Assembly: GCA_028280515.1 (NCBI GenBank)
Contig: JANQLP010000122.1
Span: 1 to 38,654, forward strand
DNA: 38,654 nucleotides
Source of the DNA: Hyphomicrobiales bacterium
GTDB lineage: Bacteria > Pseudomonadota > Alphaproteobacteria > Rhizobiales > Methyloligellaceae
Direction of reading: 5' to 3'
The notes under the pieces were generated by a model. The model saw only the letters and a list, made by a program, of their open reading frames with translations. It did no database searches and was not told the DNA's origin. The first letter of the stretch is position 1, and every line of letters starts with the position of its first letter. This document shows positions 1-8,025 of this stretch, in pieces. The translations under genes and the position numbers were made by a program.

Positions 1-328
1 GCAGGGACCGAAGCACGATCGGTGTGGAATTGACCATCAGGGTCGCGCCCTGCCGGTCGGCGGTCTCGATGATGTGGGCGATCGCCTTGCCGCCACCGCC
101 GCCGGACATGTTCTCGTAGGATGAGGATTTGACCTTTCCGGATTTGGTCAGAGCCTCGCCGGTTCCGCGCGCGGTGCCGTCCCACCCGCCGCCGGGGCCG
201 CCGGGAATAAGGAAATGCAGCTTCTCGACATCGGCAGCGGAACTCTGTGCCGGTGCGAAAGCCACCACGGTCAATGCGGCAATGGATGCTGCCGCAATGG
301 TCTTAAGGAATTTCTGGATCCGTATCAT
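1..328 (-). CDS. tctC: TctC-family tripartite tricarboxylate transporter binding protein (partial, N-terminal 109 aa)
   Basis: The gene starts at the ATG read leftward from 328 and runs off the left edge, so only the first 109 residues are visible. A signal peptide spans residues 1-31, ending in a small-residue cleavage site (AQSSAAD). It is followed by the IPGGPGGGWDGTAR stretch typical of mature TctC/Bug proteins, where the first strand and glycine-rich loop bind the ligand carboxylate. A GGAGAAGG ribosome-binding site sits just upstream of the ATG. TctC is the periplasmic binding protein of the TctABC sodium-dependent carrier for citrate and related carboxylates. The membrane subunits TctB and TctA would be expected beyond the left edge. 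The nearby TctD/TctE pair is the usual regulator of such carriers. The substrate cannot be told from this fragment. Confidence 0.85.
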   Translation of the reverse strand, partial: MIRIQKFLKTIAAASIAALTVVAFAPAQSSAADVEKLHFLIPGGPGGGWDGTARGTGEALTKSGKVKSSSYENMSGGGGGKAIAHIIETADRQGATLMVNSTPIVLRSL

Positions 329-449
329 CTTGCCTTCTCCATGAGCGAATTCGCGACGCGCTGTCGCCGGGAGACAGAGACAAGATTGGATGTGTGCGTT
401 CGTTAGCCCGACGCATGGCCTTCCTCCCGGCTGCACCGCGACTGTTGTT

Positions 450-465
450 TTTGTTCACTTTGTTC
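450..465. promoter_or_regulatory. Direct repeat TTTGTTC upstream of tctC
   Basis: Two exact copies of TTTGTTC (450-456 and 459-465) start nine bases apart in the 201-bp gap between the tctC start and the end of the binding-protein gene. OmpR-type regulators such as TctD usually bind short direct repeats spaced about one helical turn. This is therefore a candidate TctD site, but it is short and unproven. Confidence 0.25.
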
Positions 466-529
466 GCAGTTTGCACAGCAAGTGGGCAAAGTAGCCGCCC
501 AAGCTGTCATGAGGCTGTCGTGGCCGGCT

Positions 530-1615
530 TCAGCGCCCGCCAAGCGCGCGGTTCCAGCTGTGCAGCAGCTTTCGCCGCTTGATGCGGTCGAGATACACCA
601 GAAGTCCGGGACCAATCCGGATTGGACGCAGACCGGCCCCGATCTGCTGGCGCAACGCCGCGGCGGTATTCGGGCCTGTGACTGCGGAACTGAGCGCACT
701 CATGTACATTTCCTCCGCAAGGACCTTCTGGCCGTCCGCAGAGAGAATGAAGGACAGGAAGCGTGCACCGCCCTGCGGATTTGCGGACGCCTTGGGGATG
801 AGCGCGATCCGAGACATGACAATCGTGTAGTCCTGAAGAAGAGCAATGCCGAGATCGGGGTTCTGGGCGGCGCGGGCCGCCGCATAGGACCCGAGCAAGT
901 TGTAGCCGATAACGAATTTTCCGGTGGAAACGTGATTGATGATGGCGTTGGAGCTTGAGTACAGCTTCACGCCGTTTTCGCCGAACAGGCGAACAAGACG
1001 CCAGATCATATCGGAATGCTGGGCGTCGCGGGCGAGAAACAAAAGACCAAGTCCACTGCGCTCGACATCATAGGTCGCGACCCGCCCGAAAAATGCCGGG
1101 TCGCGTTTCTCAAGCAAGGCCATGAGTTCCGCGCGCGTCCTTGGCGGCTCCCGGTCGCGAAACGAGGGTTTGTGATAGACGACAACCGCCGGCTCGAAGC
1201 TGATGCCGAAGGCCTCGTCGCGCCACACGGACCATAACGGCAGTCTGTCCCTGCCACTCACCGGAAACCGCTGCGCGTATCCGTCGTTCACAAGCTTCAT
1301 CTGCAGGTCCATCGCCGAACTGATGGCAAGGTCCGCGGTCGGTTTCCCCTCGCCGGACTCCTGGAGGATGCGTTCAAACAGATCGACTGTCTGCAGGTCG
1401 TGGTAGATGACGCCCGTTGCCGGGTGTGCGGCCTGGAAGGCGGTGATAAGCGGACGCGCCACCTGGATGTCGATCGAGCTGTAAATAATCACCGGTCGCG
1501 TATCCCCGTCTTCCCGGCCCCCGGCCTCCAATGCGGGAAAGCGAAGTTCTTCCGCCTGGGCGGAGAACGCCATGAAGAACGTCAGGATGATGATGGCGCG
1601 CAGATGAGCTAACAT
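530..1615 (-). CDS. Periplasmic ABC-type substrate-binding protein divergent from tctDE
   Basis: This is a 361-residue secreted binding protein of the iron/polyamine-type PBP2 family (SBP_bac_8-like). The ATG at 1615 gives a clean signal peptide (hydrophobic core IIILTFFMAF, cleavage near FSAQA/EE). A longer reading to 1729 would add 38 residues without signal character and would run into tctD. The mature part opens with the VIIYSSID strand typical of the fold. No permease or ATPase gene is present, and the gene is divergent from tctD with an 86-bp shared promoter region. I infer that it acts as an accessory sensor or ligand-presenting protein for TctE rather than as part of an ABC importer. 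Binding proteins next to TctDE-type kinases are a known arrangement. The ligand is unknown. Confidence 0.8.
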   Translation of the reverse strand: MLAHLRAIIILTFFMAFSAQAEELRFPALEAGGREDGDTRPVIIYSSIDIQVARPLITAFQAAHPATGVIYHDLQTVDLFERILQESGEGKPTADLAISSAMDLQMKLVNDGYAQRFPVSGRDRLPLWSVWRDEAFGISFEPAVVVYHKPSFRDREPPRTRAELMALLEKRDPAFFGRVATYDVERSGLGLLFLARDAQHSDMIWRLVRLFGENGVKLYSSSNAIINHVSTGKFVIGYNLLGSYAAARAAQNPDLGIALLQDYTIVMSRIALIPKASANPQGGARFLSFILSADGQKVLAEEMYMSALSSAVTGPNTAAALRQQIGAGLRPIRIGPGLLVYLDRIKRRKLLHSWNRALGGR

Positions 1616-1701
1616 GACTGAAAGACTACAGACCCCGACGCCCTGATGAAAGCCACGGGCAAAAAGGGGCCAAAAAGCGCTTTGGGAGGGGCGCTCGGAC
1701 C

Positions 1702-2367
1702 ATGCGCGTTCTGGTCGTCGAGGATACAAGAAGTCTGGCAGAGGCCATCTCCAGCGCCCTGCGCGGGTGGGACTATGCGGTCGACGTGGTCGAATGTGGC
1801 GGAGATGCTGAAGCGGCTGCCTTCGCCTTTCCCTACGATGCGGTGGTGCTGGACCTTAATCTCCCGGACATGGATGGGCTGGAGGTTCTGGCGCGTATCC
1901 GCGCGCGCGGCAGCGATACGCCGGTTCTGATCCTGACTGCGCGCGGTACGCTCGATGAACGGGTCAACGGGCTCGATCTGGGCGCCGACGATTATCTGAC
2001 GAAACCGTTTGAGATCACGGAGCTCGAGGCGCGCCTGCGTGCCATCATACGGCGCAGCCATGGCCGGAAGGACGCGATCCTTCGGGCCGGAAAAATCGCG
2101 TTCCATACCGTGCACAGGTCGGTGGAGATCGATGAGCAATCTGTCAACATGCCCCGCCGTGAGTTGCTTCTGCTGGAGGCCTTGCTCTACCGGACCGGTC
2201 AGATCGTGTCCAAGGATCAGCTCGCCGAAAGCATGACCGAGTTCGACGGCGAACTGAGCGCCAGCGCCATCGAACTCTATATCAGCCGGCTGCGGAAACG
2301 CCTTGGACCCGCCGGACTGGCGATCCGGGCGGTGCGCGGCCTTGGCTACGTTCTGGAGGAGACATGA
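1702..2367 (+). CDS. tctD: OmpR-family response regulator TctD
   Basis: This 221-residue two-domain response regulator has a receiver domain (about 1-115) with the acidic pocket E7/D8, phospho-acceptor D51 in the motif LDLNLPDMDG, T79 and K101 in TKPF. A C-terminal winged-helix domain (about 125-220) ends in the RAVRGLGYVLE motif of the OmpR/PhoB class. A GGGAGGGG ribosome-binding site precedes the ATG. The stop overlaps the start of the kinase gene by four bases (ATGA), which indicates translational coupling. By analogy with TctD proteins it should activate the tricarboxylate carrier beginning with tctC, and possibly the divergent binding-protein gene. The neighbours fit this role. The exact ligand system is inferred. 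Confidence 0.9.
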   Translation: MRVLVVEDTRSLAEAISSALRGWDYAVDVVECGGDAEAAAFAFPYDAVVLDLNLPDMDGLEVLARIRARGSDTPVLILTARGTLDERVNGLDLGADDYLTKPFEITELEARLRAIIRRSHGRKDAILRAGKIAFHTVHRSVEIDEQSVNMPRRELLLLEALLYRTGQIVSKDQLAESMTEFDGELSASAIELYISRLRKRLGPAGLAIRAVRGLGYVLEET

Positions 2368-3755
2368 ACGCGCGGCCGGCGTCGCTGAAACGCCGTCTCG
2401 TTCTGTGGCTGCTCGCACCTCTCATCGGACTGTCGGTGCTGATCCTCGTTCACGCCTATCTTTCAGCGCAGGAGATGGCGGACCGCGTTTACGACCGTGT
2501 GCTGCGCGGGTCGGGGCTTGCCATTGCCGAACGGGTGGTGGTGACCGACGATGGTCAGATCGATGTGGACCTTCCCTATGTGGCGCTGGACATGCTGACC
2601 TCCGCCGCACAGGACCGTGTCTATTACCGGGTCGACAGCAACGGCACGCTGATCACCGGTTACGACGACCTTCCCACCTCACCGGCAAGCCGGACCTTGC
2701 TGCCCGGCCAGTCCACTGTCTATGACGCCACTTACCGGGGCGCGCCGATCCGCGCGATCGCACTTGCCGGTGCGTCGACCAGCGCGCAGAAATCCATCCC
2801 CTTCACGGTCTATGTTGCCGAAACCACGCAAGCCCGCCAGAACCTCGTGCTGCAGATGCTGTTGTCGTCGGCCGGGCGGCTTGGTGCGACGATCGTCGCC
2901 GCGTTGCTGATCGTCTGGCTGGGGGTGAACTGGGGGCTGCGCCCCCTCGCCCGGCTTGAAGGCGCATTGGGACGGCGCAGCCCGAACGATCTGCGCTCCA
3001 TACGTCACGATGTCCCGCGCGAGGTGCAGCGTCTTGTTGGCGCCATCAACAGTCTGATGGCACGTCTTGCGGCAGCGCTGGAGTCGCAAAAGCGGTTTAC
3101 GGGTAATGCCAGCCATCAACTGCGGACGCCGCTTTCGGTCGTCAAGGCGCAGCTCGAACTCGCCTTGCGGGAGAAGAACACCAAACAGATGCGCCAGGCC
3201 ATCGAAGAGGCGCAACGCGCCACACGTCATAGCGAGCGTCTGGTCGAACAATTGCTTCTCCTCGCGCGCGTCGATGCGGAGAGCGCCGCGGCGGGCCGGT
3301 TCGAGACGTTCAATCTTGTGGACCTCGCGCGCGAAATCACGGCCGAGTTCGCCGGCGCATCGCCGAAGCGCAAGCTCGATCTCGGGTTTGAGGCCGGTGA
3401 CACGCCCGTCATGGTATTCGGCCACCGCACGCTGCTCGGTGAAGCCCTGAAGAACCTGGTCCAGAACGCGATGACCTACTGCCCCGATGGCGCGCGCATT
3501 ACGGTCCGCGCGCTGAAGGAGGGCCGGAACGCGGTTCTTGAAGTGGAAGATGACGGACCGGGCATTCCGAAGGATCGCCGGAAGGAAATGAGCGAGCGGT
3601 TCGTGCGGCTGAATGAGCAAGATGTAGATGGGTCCGGCCTTGGGCTGGCGATCGTTGGCGAGGTGGCGGCGTTGCACGGCGGCCGGCTTGAACTCGCCGA
3701 TGCCCCTGGCGGAGAAGGCCTGAGTGCGCGAATCCTGATCCCCGTCGAAGACTGA
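2364..3755 (+). CDS. tctE: Sensor histidine kinase TctE
   Basis: This 463-residue membrane kinase has a first membrane helix at about 12-34, a periplasmic TctE_N (2CSK_N) sensor region to about 160, a second helix at about 165-188 and a HAMP-like linker. Next come the dimerisation/phosphoacceptor box around H251 (SHQLRTPL) and the ATPase domain with the N box (N364, N368), the G1 box DDGPG (396-400) and the G2 box GSGLGL (423-428). All catalytic motifs are intact. It is translationally coupled to tctD. Family knowledge points to sensing of periplasmic tri- or dicarboxylates. Its 3' end lies only five bases from the convergent gltS stop codon, so the two transcripts must overlap. Confidence 0.9.
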   Translation: MNARPASLKRRLVLWLLAPLIGLSVLILVHAYLSAQEMADRVYDRVLRGSGLAIAERVVVTDDGQIDVDLPYVALDMLTSAAQDRVYYRVDSNGTLITGYDDLPTSPASRTLLPGQSTVYDATYRGAPIRAIALAGASTSAQKSIPFTVYVAETTQARQNLVLQMLLSSAGRLGATIVAALLIVWLGVNWGLRPLARLEGALGRRSPNDLRSIRHDVPREVQRLVGAINSLMARLAAALESQKRFTGNASHQLRTPLSVVKAQLELALREKNTKQMRQAIEEAQRATRHSERLVEQLLLLARVDAESAAAGRFETFNLVDLAREITAEFAGASPKRKLDLGFEAGDTPVMVFGHRTLLGEALKNLVQNAMTYCPDGARITVRALKEGRNAVLEVEDDGPGIPKDRRKEMSERFVRLNEQDVDGSGLGLAIVGEVAALHGGRLELADAPGGEGLSARILIPVED

Positions 3756-3760
3756 GCGGA

Positions 3761-4984
3761 TCAGAGCGCTACGAAAAACCGGATGATGAAAGCGTTGGCG
3801 AGGTCGACGAAAAAGGCGGAGACGAGTGGCAGGAGGATGAAGGCAAGAGGCGCGGGACCGTAGCGTTTCGTCACCGACGACATGTTCGCGATTGCGGTCG
3901 GGGTCGCTCCCAGGCTGAATCCCGCGAACCCGGCGCTCAACACGGCGGCCGTGTAGTCGCGGCCCATCGCCGGGAACACCACGAACAGGATGAAGACCAC
4001 GGTGGCGAGGACCTGCAGCAAGAGCACGCCGAGCAGCGGACCGCCGAGACCGGCAAGGGTCCAAAGCTGCATGCTCATCAGCGACATGGCGAGAAACACC
4101 GACAGCGTGTAGTCCGAAATCAGCGCAAGGGAACGTGACCGTGCCGGCCATGGCAGACGCGGAAAGAGAGCCGGAACGGTATTGGACATGATGATGCCCA
4201 CGAGCAGGCAGCTCACGAAAAGCGGGAGCTTCAGCCCGGTTGCGCTGATCGCCTCATTGGCGAAATATCCGATGATGATTGCGACATTTACGGCGAGGAA
4301 CGCGCGCATCAGATTGATGTGATCAATCCCGTCGTCGGACTTCTCTTTCTCGTCGTAGGGCAGTCCAACCACGGGCCCGTCGGACTCGGTCGGCTCCAGC
4401 TTGCCGCGATCGATCAGGTATTTGGCAATCGGCCCGCCGATGAGCGCTGCAAACACCAGACCGAGCGTAGCAGAGGCGATGCCGATTTCCTCGGCTGCCG
4501 CAAAACCGGTCTCGGTCCTGATCGTGGGGCCCCAGGCTATTGCCGTCCCGTGACCGCCGATCAGGGAGGCCGAACCGAGCAGAACGCTGACGGGCTTCGG
4601 CAGATCGAACAGAACGGTGCCGACAAGTCCGGTCGTATTCTGAAGCAGCATGAAACCGATGGTGAGTGCCAGCAGAACGAGGATAGCACGGCCGCCGGCG
4701 ATGAGATCGGCCATGCGGGCGTTCAGTCCGATGGTGGTGAAGAAGATGACCAGGAGTTCATCTCGGGTCTCAAGGTTGAAGGTGAGCTCGAGGCCTGCCC
4801 AGGCGAACAGGGCCCATGTGAGCAAAGCGACGGCGAGGCCGCCGGATACCGGCTCGGGAATGTTGTAGTTGCGCAGGAATGCGACGTGTCTGGTCAGGAA
4901 TGCACCAAGAAAGAACACGATGAGGCCGAGGGTGACGGAGACGAAATCCGGCACTTCGAACGTCTTGAGAGCGGTTTCGTCCAT
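3761..4984 (-). CDS. gltS: Sodium/glutamate symporter GltS
   Basis: This is a 407-residue inner-membrane carrier, close to the usual GltS length of about 400. It is strongly hydrophobic throughout. It has the two inverted-repeat pore-loop signatures of the family: GGHGTA at 143-148 in the first half, and a matching LGATPTAIA stretch near the C-terminus. The ATG at 4984 is preceded by an AGAGGGCAG ribosome-binding site. GltS imports glutamate with sodium. It is the last gene of a leftward run (oxidoreductase, SDR, acetyltransferase, gltS) with gaps of about 100 bp, so co-transcription is possible but not certain. Confidence 0.93.
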   Translation of the reverse strand: MDETALKTFEVPDFVSVTLGLIVFFLGAFLTRHVAFLRNYNIPEPVSGGLAVALLTWALFAWAGLELTFNLETRDELLVIFFTTIGLNARMADLIAGGRAILVLLALTIGFMLLQNTTGLVGTVLFDLPKPVSVLLGSASLIGGHGTAIAWGPTIRTETGFAAAEEIGIASATLGLVFAALIGGPIAKYLIDRGKLEPTESDGPVVGLPYDEKEKSDDGIDHINLMRAFLAVNVAIIIGYFANEAISATGLKLPLFVSCLLVGIIMSNTVPALFPRLPWPARSRSLALISDYTLSVFLAMSLMSMQLWTLAGLGGPLLGVLLLQVLATVVFILFVVFPAMGRDYTAAVLSAGFAGFSLGATPTAIANMSSVTKRYGPAPLAFILLPLVSAFFVDLANAFIIRFFVAL

Positions 4985-5084
4985 CGTCTGCCCTCTGAAG
5001 ACGGCGGCAACGCGTGTCCAGGCACACCACGTCGATCGCCACCTCTTATCGACCTTAACGGGTGCGAACCGTCAACGCGAGAGG

Positions 5085-5861
5085 TCAGGTCCGTGACAGC
5101 GAAAGGTAGGGACAGGTTGGATCTTCCAGTGTACTGGAAAACGCCGCTTCGAGTTTGGCCAAACTGTCCGAATCCTGTGCGTGGCGGCGCAACGCCACGC
5201 GCACATGGTCTGTGTCGCCTATCCCAGAGCCGACGATCAGCCCGGCCTTGGCAGCGGCGCAGACCATCAGCTTTTGGTCTTCATGGGCCTGCGGGCATCC
5301 GATGCACCACAGGGCGTAATCGAGGGCCAATGCGCGAAGCTCGTGGCCCGGAGAAAAGTCGGCGAAGTGCACGCGGCGGCGCTTTGTGAGGCCAAGGCGC
5401 TCGGCGACACCAACGGAGTTGGCATTGAGCTGTTCAAAGATGATTGCGCACAGGCTCGCTTCTTTGGTGGATTGGAAGAAGTCGTCGATCGCCGCGTGGC
5501 CGGCTTCTGTGGCGACGCCCTTGCCCCAGAAGTCGCGCCGGATGCCATAGAGGATTTCAGCCTCGCCCTGCGAGCCGCCATATCCGGCAACACCGCACCA
5601 GCCAACGACCTCGCCGGGCGTGCCCAACGCCGAATCTTTGATCGCGATGGCACGCACGCCGTAGCCTGCGTCCCAGTAACTGTTGAACCAGTCGATGCGG
5701 CGCTTCGCTGCCGCGCGGCATTTTGCCGGCGTCGAGGAGTCGCTCATGATGCAGATCGAGACATAGGGATCGCTCAGAATCCGCTCCATGGCGTCCGCGT
5801 CGGTGTGCGACCAGCGGCGCAGGTGAAGCCGCGACGTCTTTATGTCGGTGGTCGTTGCCAT
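5085..5861 (-). CDS. GNAT-family N-acetyltransferase (RimJ/RimL-like) with a C-terminal extension
   Basis: I chose the ATG at 5861 (258 residues). An upstream ATG at 5894 would add 11 residues with no better ribosome-binding site. Residues about 8-185 form a RimJ/RimL-type acetyltransferase domain. It begins TSRLHLRRW, carries the acetyl-CoA pyrophosphate loop RRDFWGKGVATEA (108-120), and has the LNANSVGVAERLGL helix that closes the domain. Residues about 186-258 are an extra tail rich in Cys and His (CIGCPQAHEDQ at the start) that I do not recognise. The substrate is unknown. The gene lies between an SDR gene and gltS on the same strand, about 100 bp from each. Confidence 0.8.
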   Translation of the reverse strand: MATTTDIKTSRLHLRRWSHTDADAMERILSDPYVSICIMSDSSTPAKCRAAAKRRIDWFNSYWDAGYGVRAIAIKDSALGTPGEVVGWCGVAGYGGSQGEAEILYGIRRDFWGKGVATEAGHAAIDDFFQSTKEASLCAIIFEQLNANSVGVAERLGLTKRRRVHFADFSPGHELRALALDYALWCIGCPQAHEDQKLMVCAAAKAGLIVGSGIGDTDHVRVALRRHAQDSDSLAKLEAAFSSTLEDPTCPYLSLSRT

Positions 5862-5961
5862 CCTCGGGCTCTCAACGATTGGTGGTGCAGCCATTCGCGC
5901 AAGGGCGTTAGATGGTGCGCCAGGGTAGGACTTTCAATTGCGGACGGCGCATTTGCTGTTC

Positions 5962-6666
5962 CTACACCGAGACCGTGAGTCCTCCATCGACACGGATGTT
6001 CTGCCCCGTGATGTAGCTTGATGCATCGGACACGAGGAAGGCGACGGTTTCGGACAGTTCGTCCACTCTAGCGTAACGGCCCATGGGGATGCGCGCCACG
6101 CGGTCGTCCTTCGCGGGCAGGCTGTCGATGAAGCCCGGGAGCACATTGTTCATGCGAATGCCGTCGCTTGCGAATTTGGTGCTGAACAGCTTGGTGTAGG
6201 CGGCGAGACCGGCGCGAAACACGGCAGACGTCGGAAAGTCAGGATCGGGTTCAAACACGGCAAAAGTGGAGATGTTCACAATCGATCCGGACTTTTGCGC
6301 CTGCATGGCGGGCAGGACCAGCCGCGCCATGCGGATCACGTTGAGCAGGTAGTAGTCCATGCCGAGATGCCAGTCCTCGTCGCTGATCTCCATGATCGGG
6401 CCTTTGGGCCCGTGCCCGGTACAATTCACGACCCCGTCGATCCGCCCGAAACGCTCCCAGGCGGCGGTAACGAAGTTCCGCAGATCGTCCGGCTCGAGGT
6501 TCGATCCGGTGAAGCCGAGCCCGCCGAGGTCCTTGCCCAATGCCTCGCCCTTCCCCGATGACGACATGACGGCGACGTCGTAGCCCGTGTCGTGCAGTTT
6601 CCGGGCGGCATCGGCACCGATGCCGCTGCCCCCTCCAACGATCAGTGCGACGGGCTTGTCTGCCAT
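5962..6666 (-). CDS. SDR-family oxidoreductase lacking the catalytic YxxxK motif
   Basis: This is a 234-residue short-chain dehydrogenase/reductase with an intact nucleotide-binding loop GGGSGIG (11-17), an NCTG turn (81-84) and the C-terminal ITGQNIRVDGG signature. The catalytic region is unusual. After NIST (131-134) the usual Tyr-x-x-x-Lys is replaced by F144-PTS-A148, and the loop between is about three residues shorter than normal. A classical reductase mechanism is therefore unlikely, although cofactor binding seems preserved. It starts 24 bp after the FAD-dependent oxidoreductase gene and has a GGAG ribosome-binding site, so the two are very probably one transcript. The substrate is unknown. 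Confidence 0.85.
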   Translation of the reverse strand: MADKPVALIVGGGSGIGADAARKLHDTGYDVAVMSSSGKGEALGKDLGGLGFTGSNLEPDDLRNFVTAAWERFGRIDGVVNCTGHGPKGPIMEISDEDWHLGMDYYLLNVIRMARLVLPAMQAQKSGSIVNISTFAVFEPDPDFPTSAVFRAGLAAYTKLFSTKFASDGIRMNNVLPGFIDSLPAKDDRVARIPMGRYARVDELSETVAFLVSDASSYITGQNIRVDGGLTVSV

Positions 6667-6690
6667 GAACTCCGCTCCCTTGAATTGATC

Positions 6691-7911
6691 CTAGATGACG
6701 GCCTTTTCCACGAACGGCCTGTTTTCCGCAATCCTCAAATAGCCGAACGGACTCAGATCCAGCGACCGGTAAGTGCCGTAGGTGATGAGTTCAGCGGTGC
6801 CGCGCCCCATGGCCGGGGATTGCTGCAATCCGTGGCCGGAAAAGCCGTTCACAAAGATGAAGTTCTCGACCTTCGGGTGCGGCCCCAGGATCGCGTTGTG
6901 ATCGAGGATATTGAACGCGTAGTGCCCGACCCAGGAATTCGTGAGCTTGATGGCTTCGAACTGCGGAACGCGGTGGGCGATGACGGGCCATGCCTTCTCC
7001 TCCCAGATGCCGTGGTCCTCGATGAAGTCATTATAGTCGACCGCACGGTCGTCATCAGGGGGACATCCCGCGAGGTAGTACACGCCGTCGCTCCGCATAT
7101 GCACGCCCGAAGGATCGATGGTGAGCGGCAGGTCCTGGTCGAGCGGCGTCTCGGCGGCAAAGATGAAGGTGTAGCGCTTGCGCGGCTCGACCGGAATGTC
7201 GATCCCCGCCATACGCGCCGTGTGTGCCGCACGCGGACCCGATGCGTTGACGACCGTGCCACAGGAGATGGTTTCGCTCGACCTGAGCGTCACACTCTCG
7301 ACGCGGGTCTGCGATGCATTCCGCGTCATCGCGACGACTTCGTTCGAAACGTATTCGGCTCCTTTCTCGCGCGCCAGGCGCTTCCACCAGTCGAACAGGG
7401 TATTGCCGTCGAAGTAGCCTTCATCAACCGGATTGTGGCTCCCCGCGACAACGTCATCGACATTGTAGAACGGGTAGTCCCGTTTAATCTCTTCCGGAGC
7501 AAGGATGCGCGTCGCTGCCCCGCACGCGGCTTGCACGGATTGGGCTTCGCGAAGCGCTTCGGCAAATTCATCCGTGTCGGCCAGATACATGTAACCGAAA
7601 TTCTGGATGCCAATTTCGGGCACGCGCGGGTCATCTTCCAGATGCCTCGGCAAGTTCTTTACGTACTCCGCCCCGAACTGCGACACGCGGATATTGATCT
7701 CGTTGGAGAACTGCTGCCGGATGCAGCTGTTGGTGAGCGAGGTCGAGGCGAATTCGTATGTGGGGTCGCGCTCGACCACCAGCACCGAGCCGTCGAAGTC
7801 CGCGTTGCTGGCGAGAAACCAGGCGACCGCTGACCCGTAAATGGCGCCGCCGACGATGATTACATCGTAGCGCGTTTTTTCCGGCCTGTGGGGAAAGGTA
7901 GGTGTGTTCAT
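6691..7911 (-). CDS. FAD-dependent amine oxidoreductase (DAO / FOXRED1-like)
   Basis: This is a 406-residue protein of the D-amino-acid oxidase (DAO) superfamily. The dinucleotide-binding strand-loop VIIVGGAIYGS (17-27) has Ala where the middle glycine of GxGxxG is usual. The strand LVVERDP follows, with the acidic ribose-binding residue. The C-terminal signature NGFSGHGLQQSPAMGR is typical of FOXRED1-like, sarcosine and dimethylglycine oxidases and helps to bind FAD. There is no signal peptide, so it should be cytosolic. It heads the leftward run with the SDR, acetyltransferase and gltS genes. This suggests catabolism of an N-substituted amino acid or imino acid feeding towards glutamate, which is inference only. 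Confidence 0.87.
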   Translation of the reverse strand: MNTPTFPHRPEKTRYDVIIVGGAIYGSAVAWFLASNADFDGSVLVVERDPTYEFASTSLTNSCIRQQFSNEINIRVSQFGAEYVKNLPRHLEDDPRVPEIGIQNFGYMYLADTDEFAEALREAQSVQAACGAATRILAPEEIKRDYPFYNVDDVVAGSHNPVDEGYFDGNTLFDWWKRLAREKGAEYVSNEVVAMTRNASQTRVESVTLRSSETISCGTVVNASGPRAAHTARMAGIDIPVEPRKRYTFIFAAETPLDQDLPLTIDPSGVHMRSDGVYYLAGCPPDDDRAVDYNDFIEDHGIWEEKAWPVIAHRVPQFEAIKLTNSWVGHYAFNILDHNAILGPHPKVENFIFVNGFSGHGLQQSPAMGRGTAELITYGTYRSLDLSPFGYLRIAENRPFVEKAVI

Positions 7912-8025
7912 CGGGTTGCCGGAGCTGTTGCCCGCGCATTATCGGACAAGCCGAGCGCCGGTTCTACGCTGTTTCAGCTCTACCGGCCAATTCACGGCTT
8001 GACGGTTTTGCGACGAAGTCCGCGG

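Noticed and set aside
2679-4151. Open frame of 490 codons on the minus strand across tctE and the end of gltS
   Set aside because: Low-complexity, Arg-rich product opposite a complete histidine kinase. It also covers the unrelated gltS 3' end, so it is a shadow.
6592-7833. Open frame of 413 codons on the plus strand opposite the FAD oxidoreductase
   Set aside because: Basic, low-complexity product with no domain signature.
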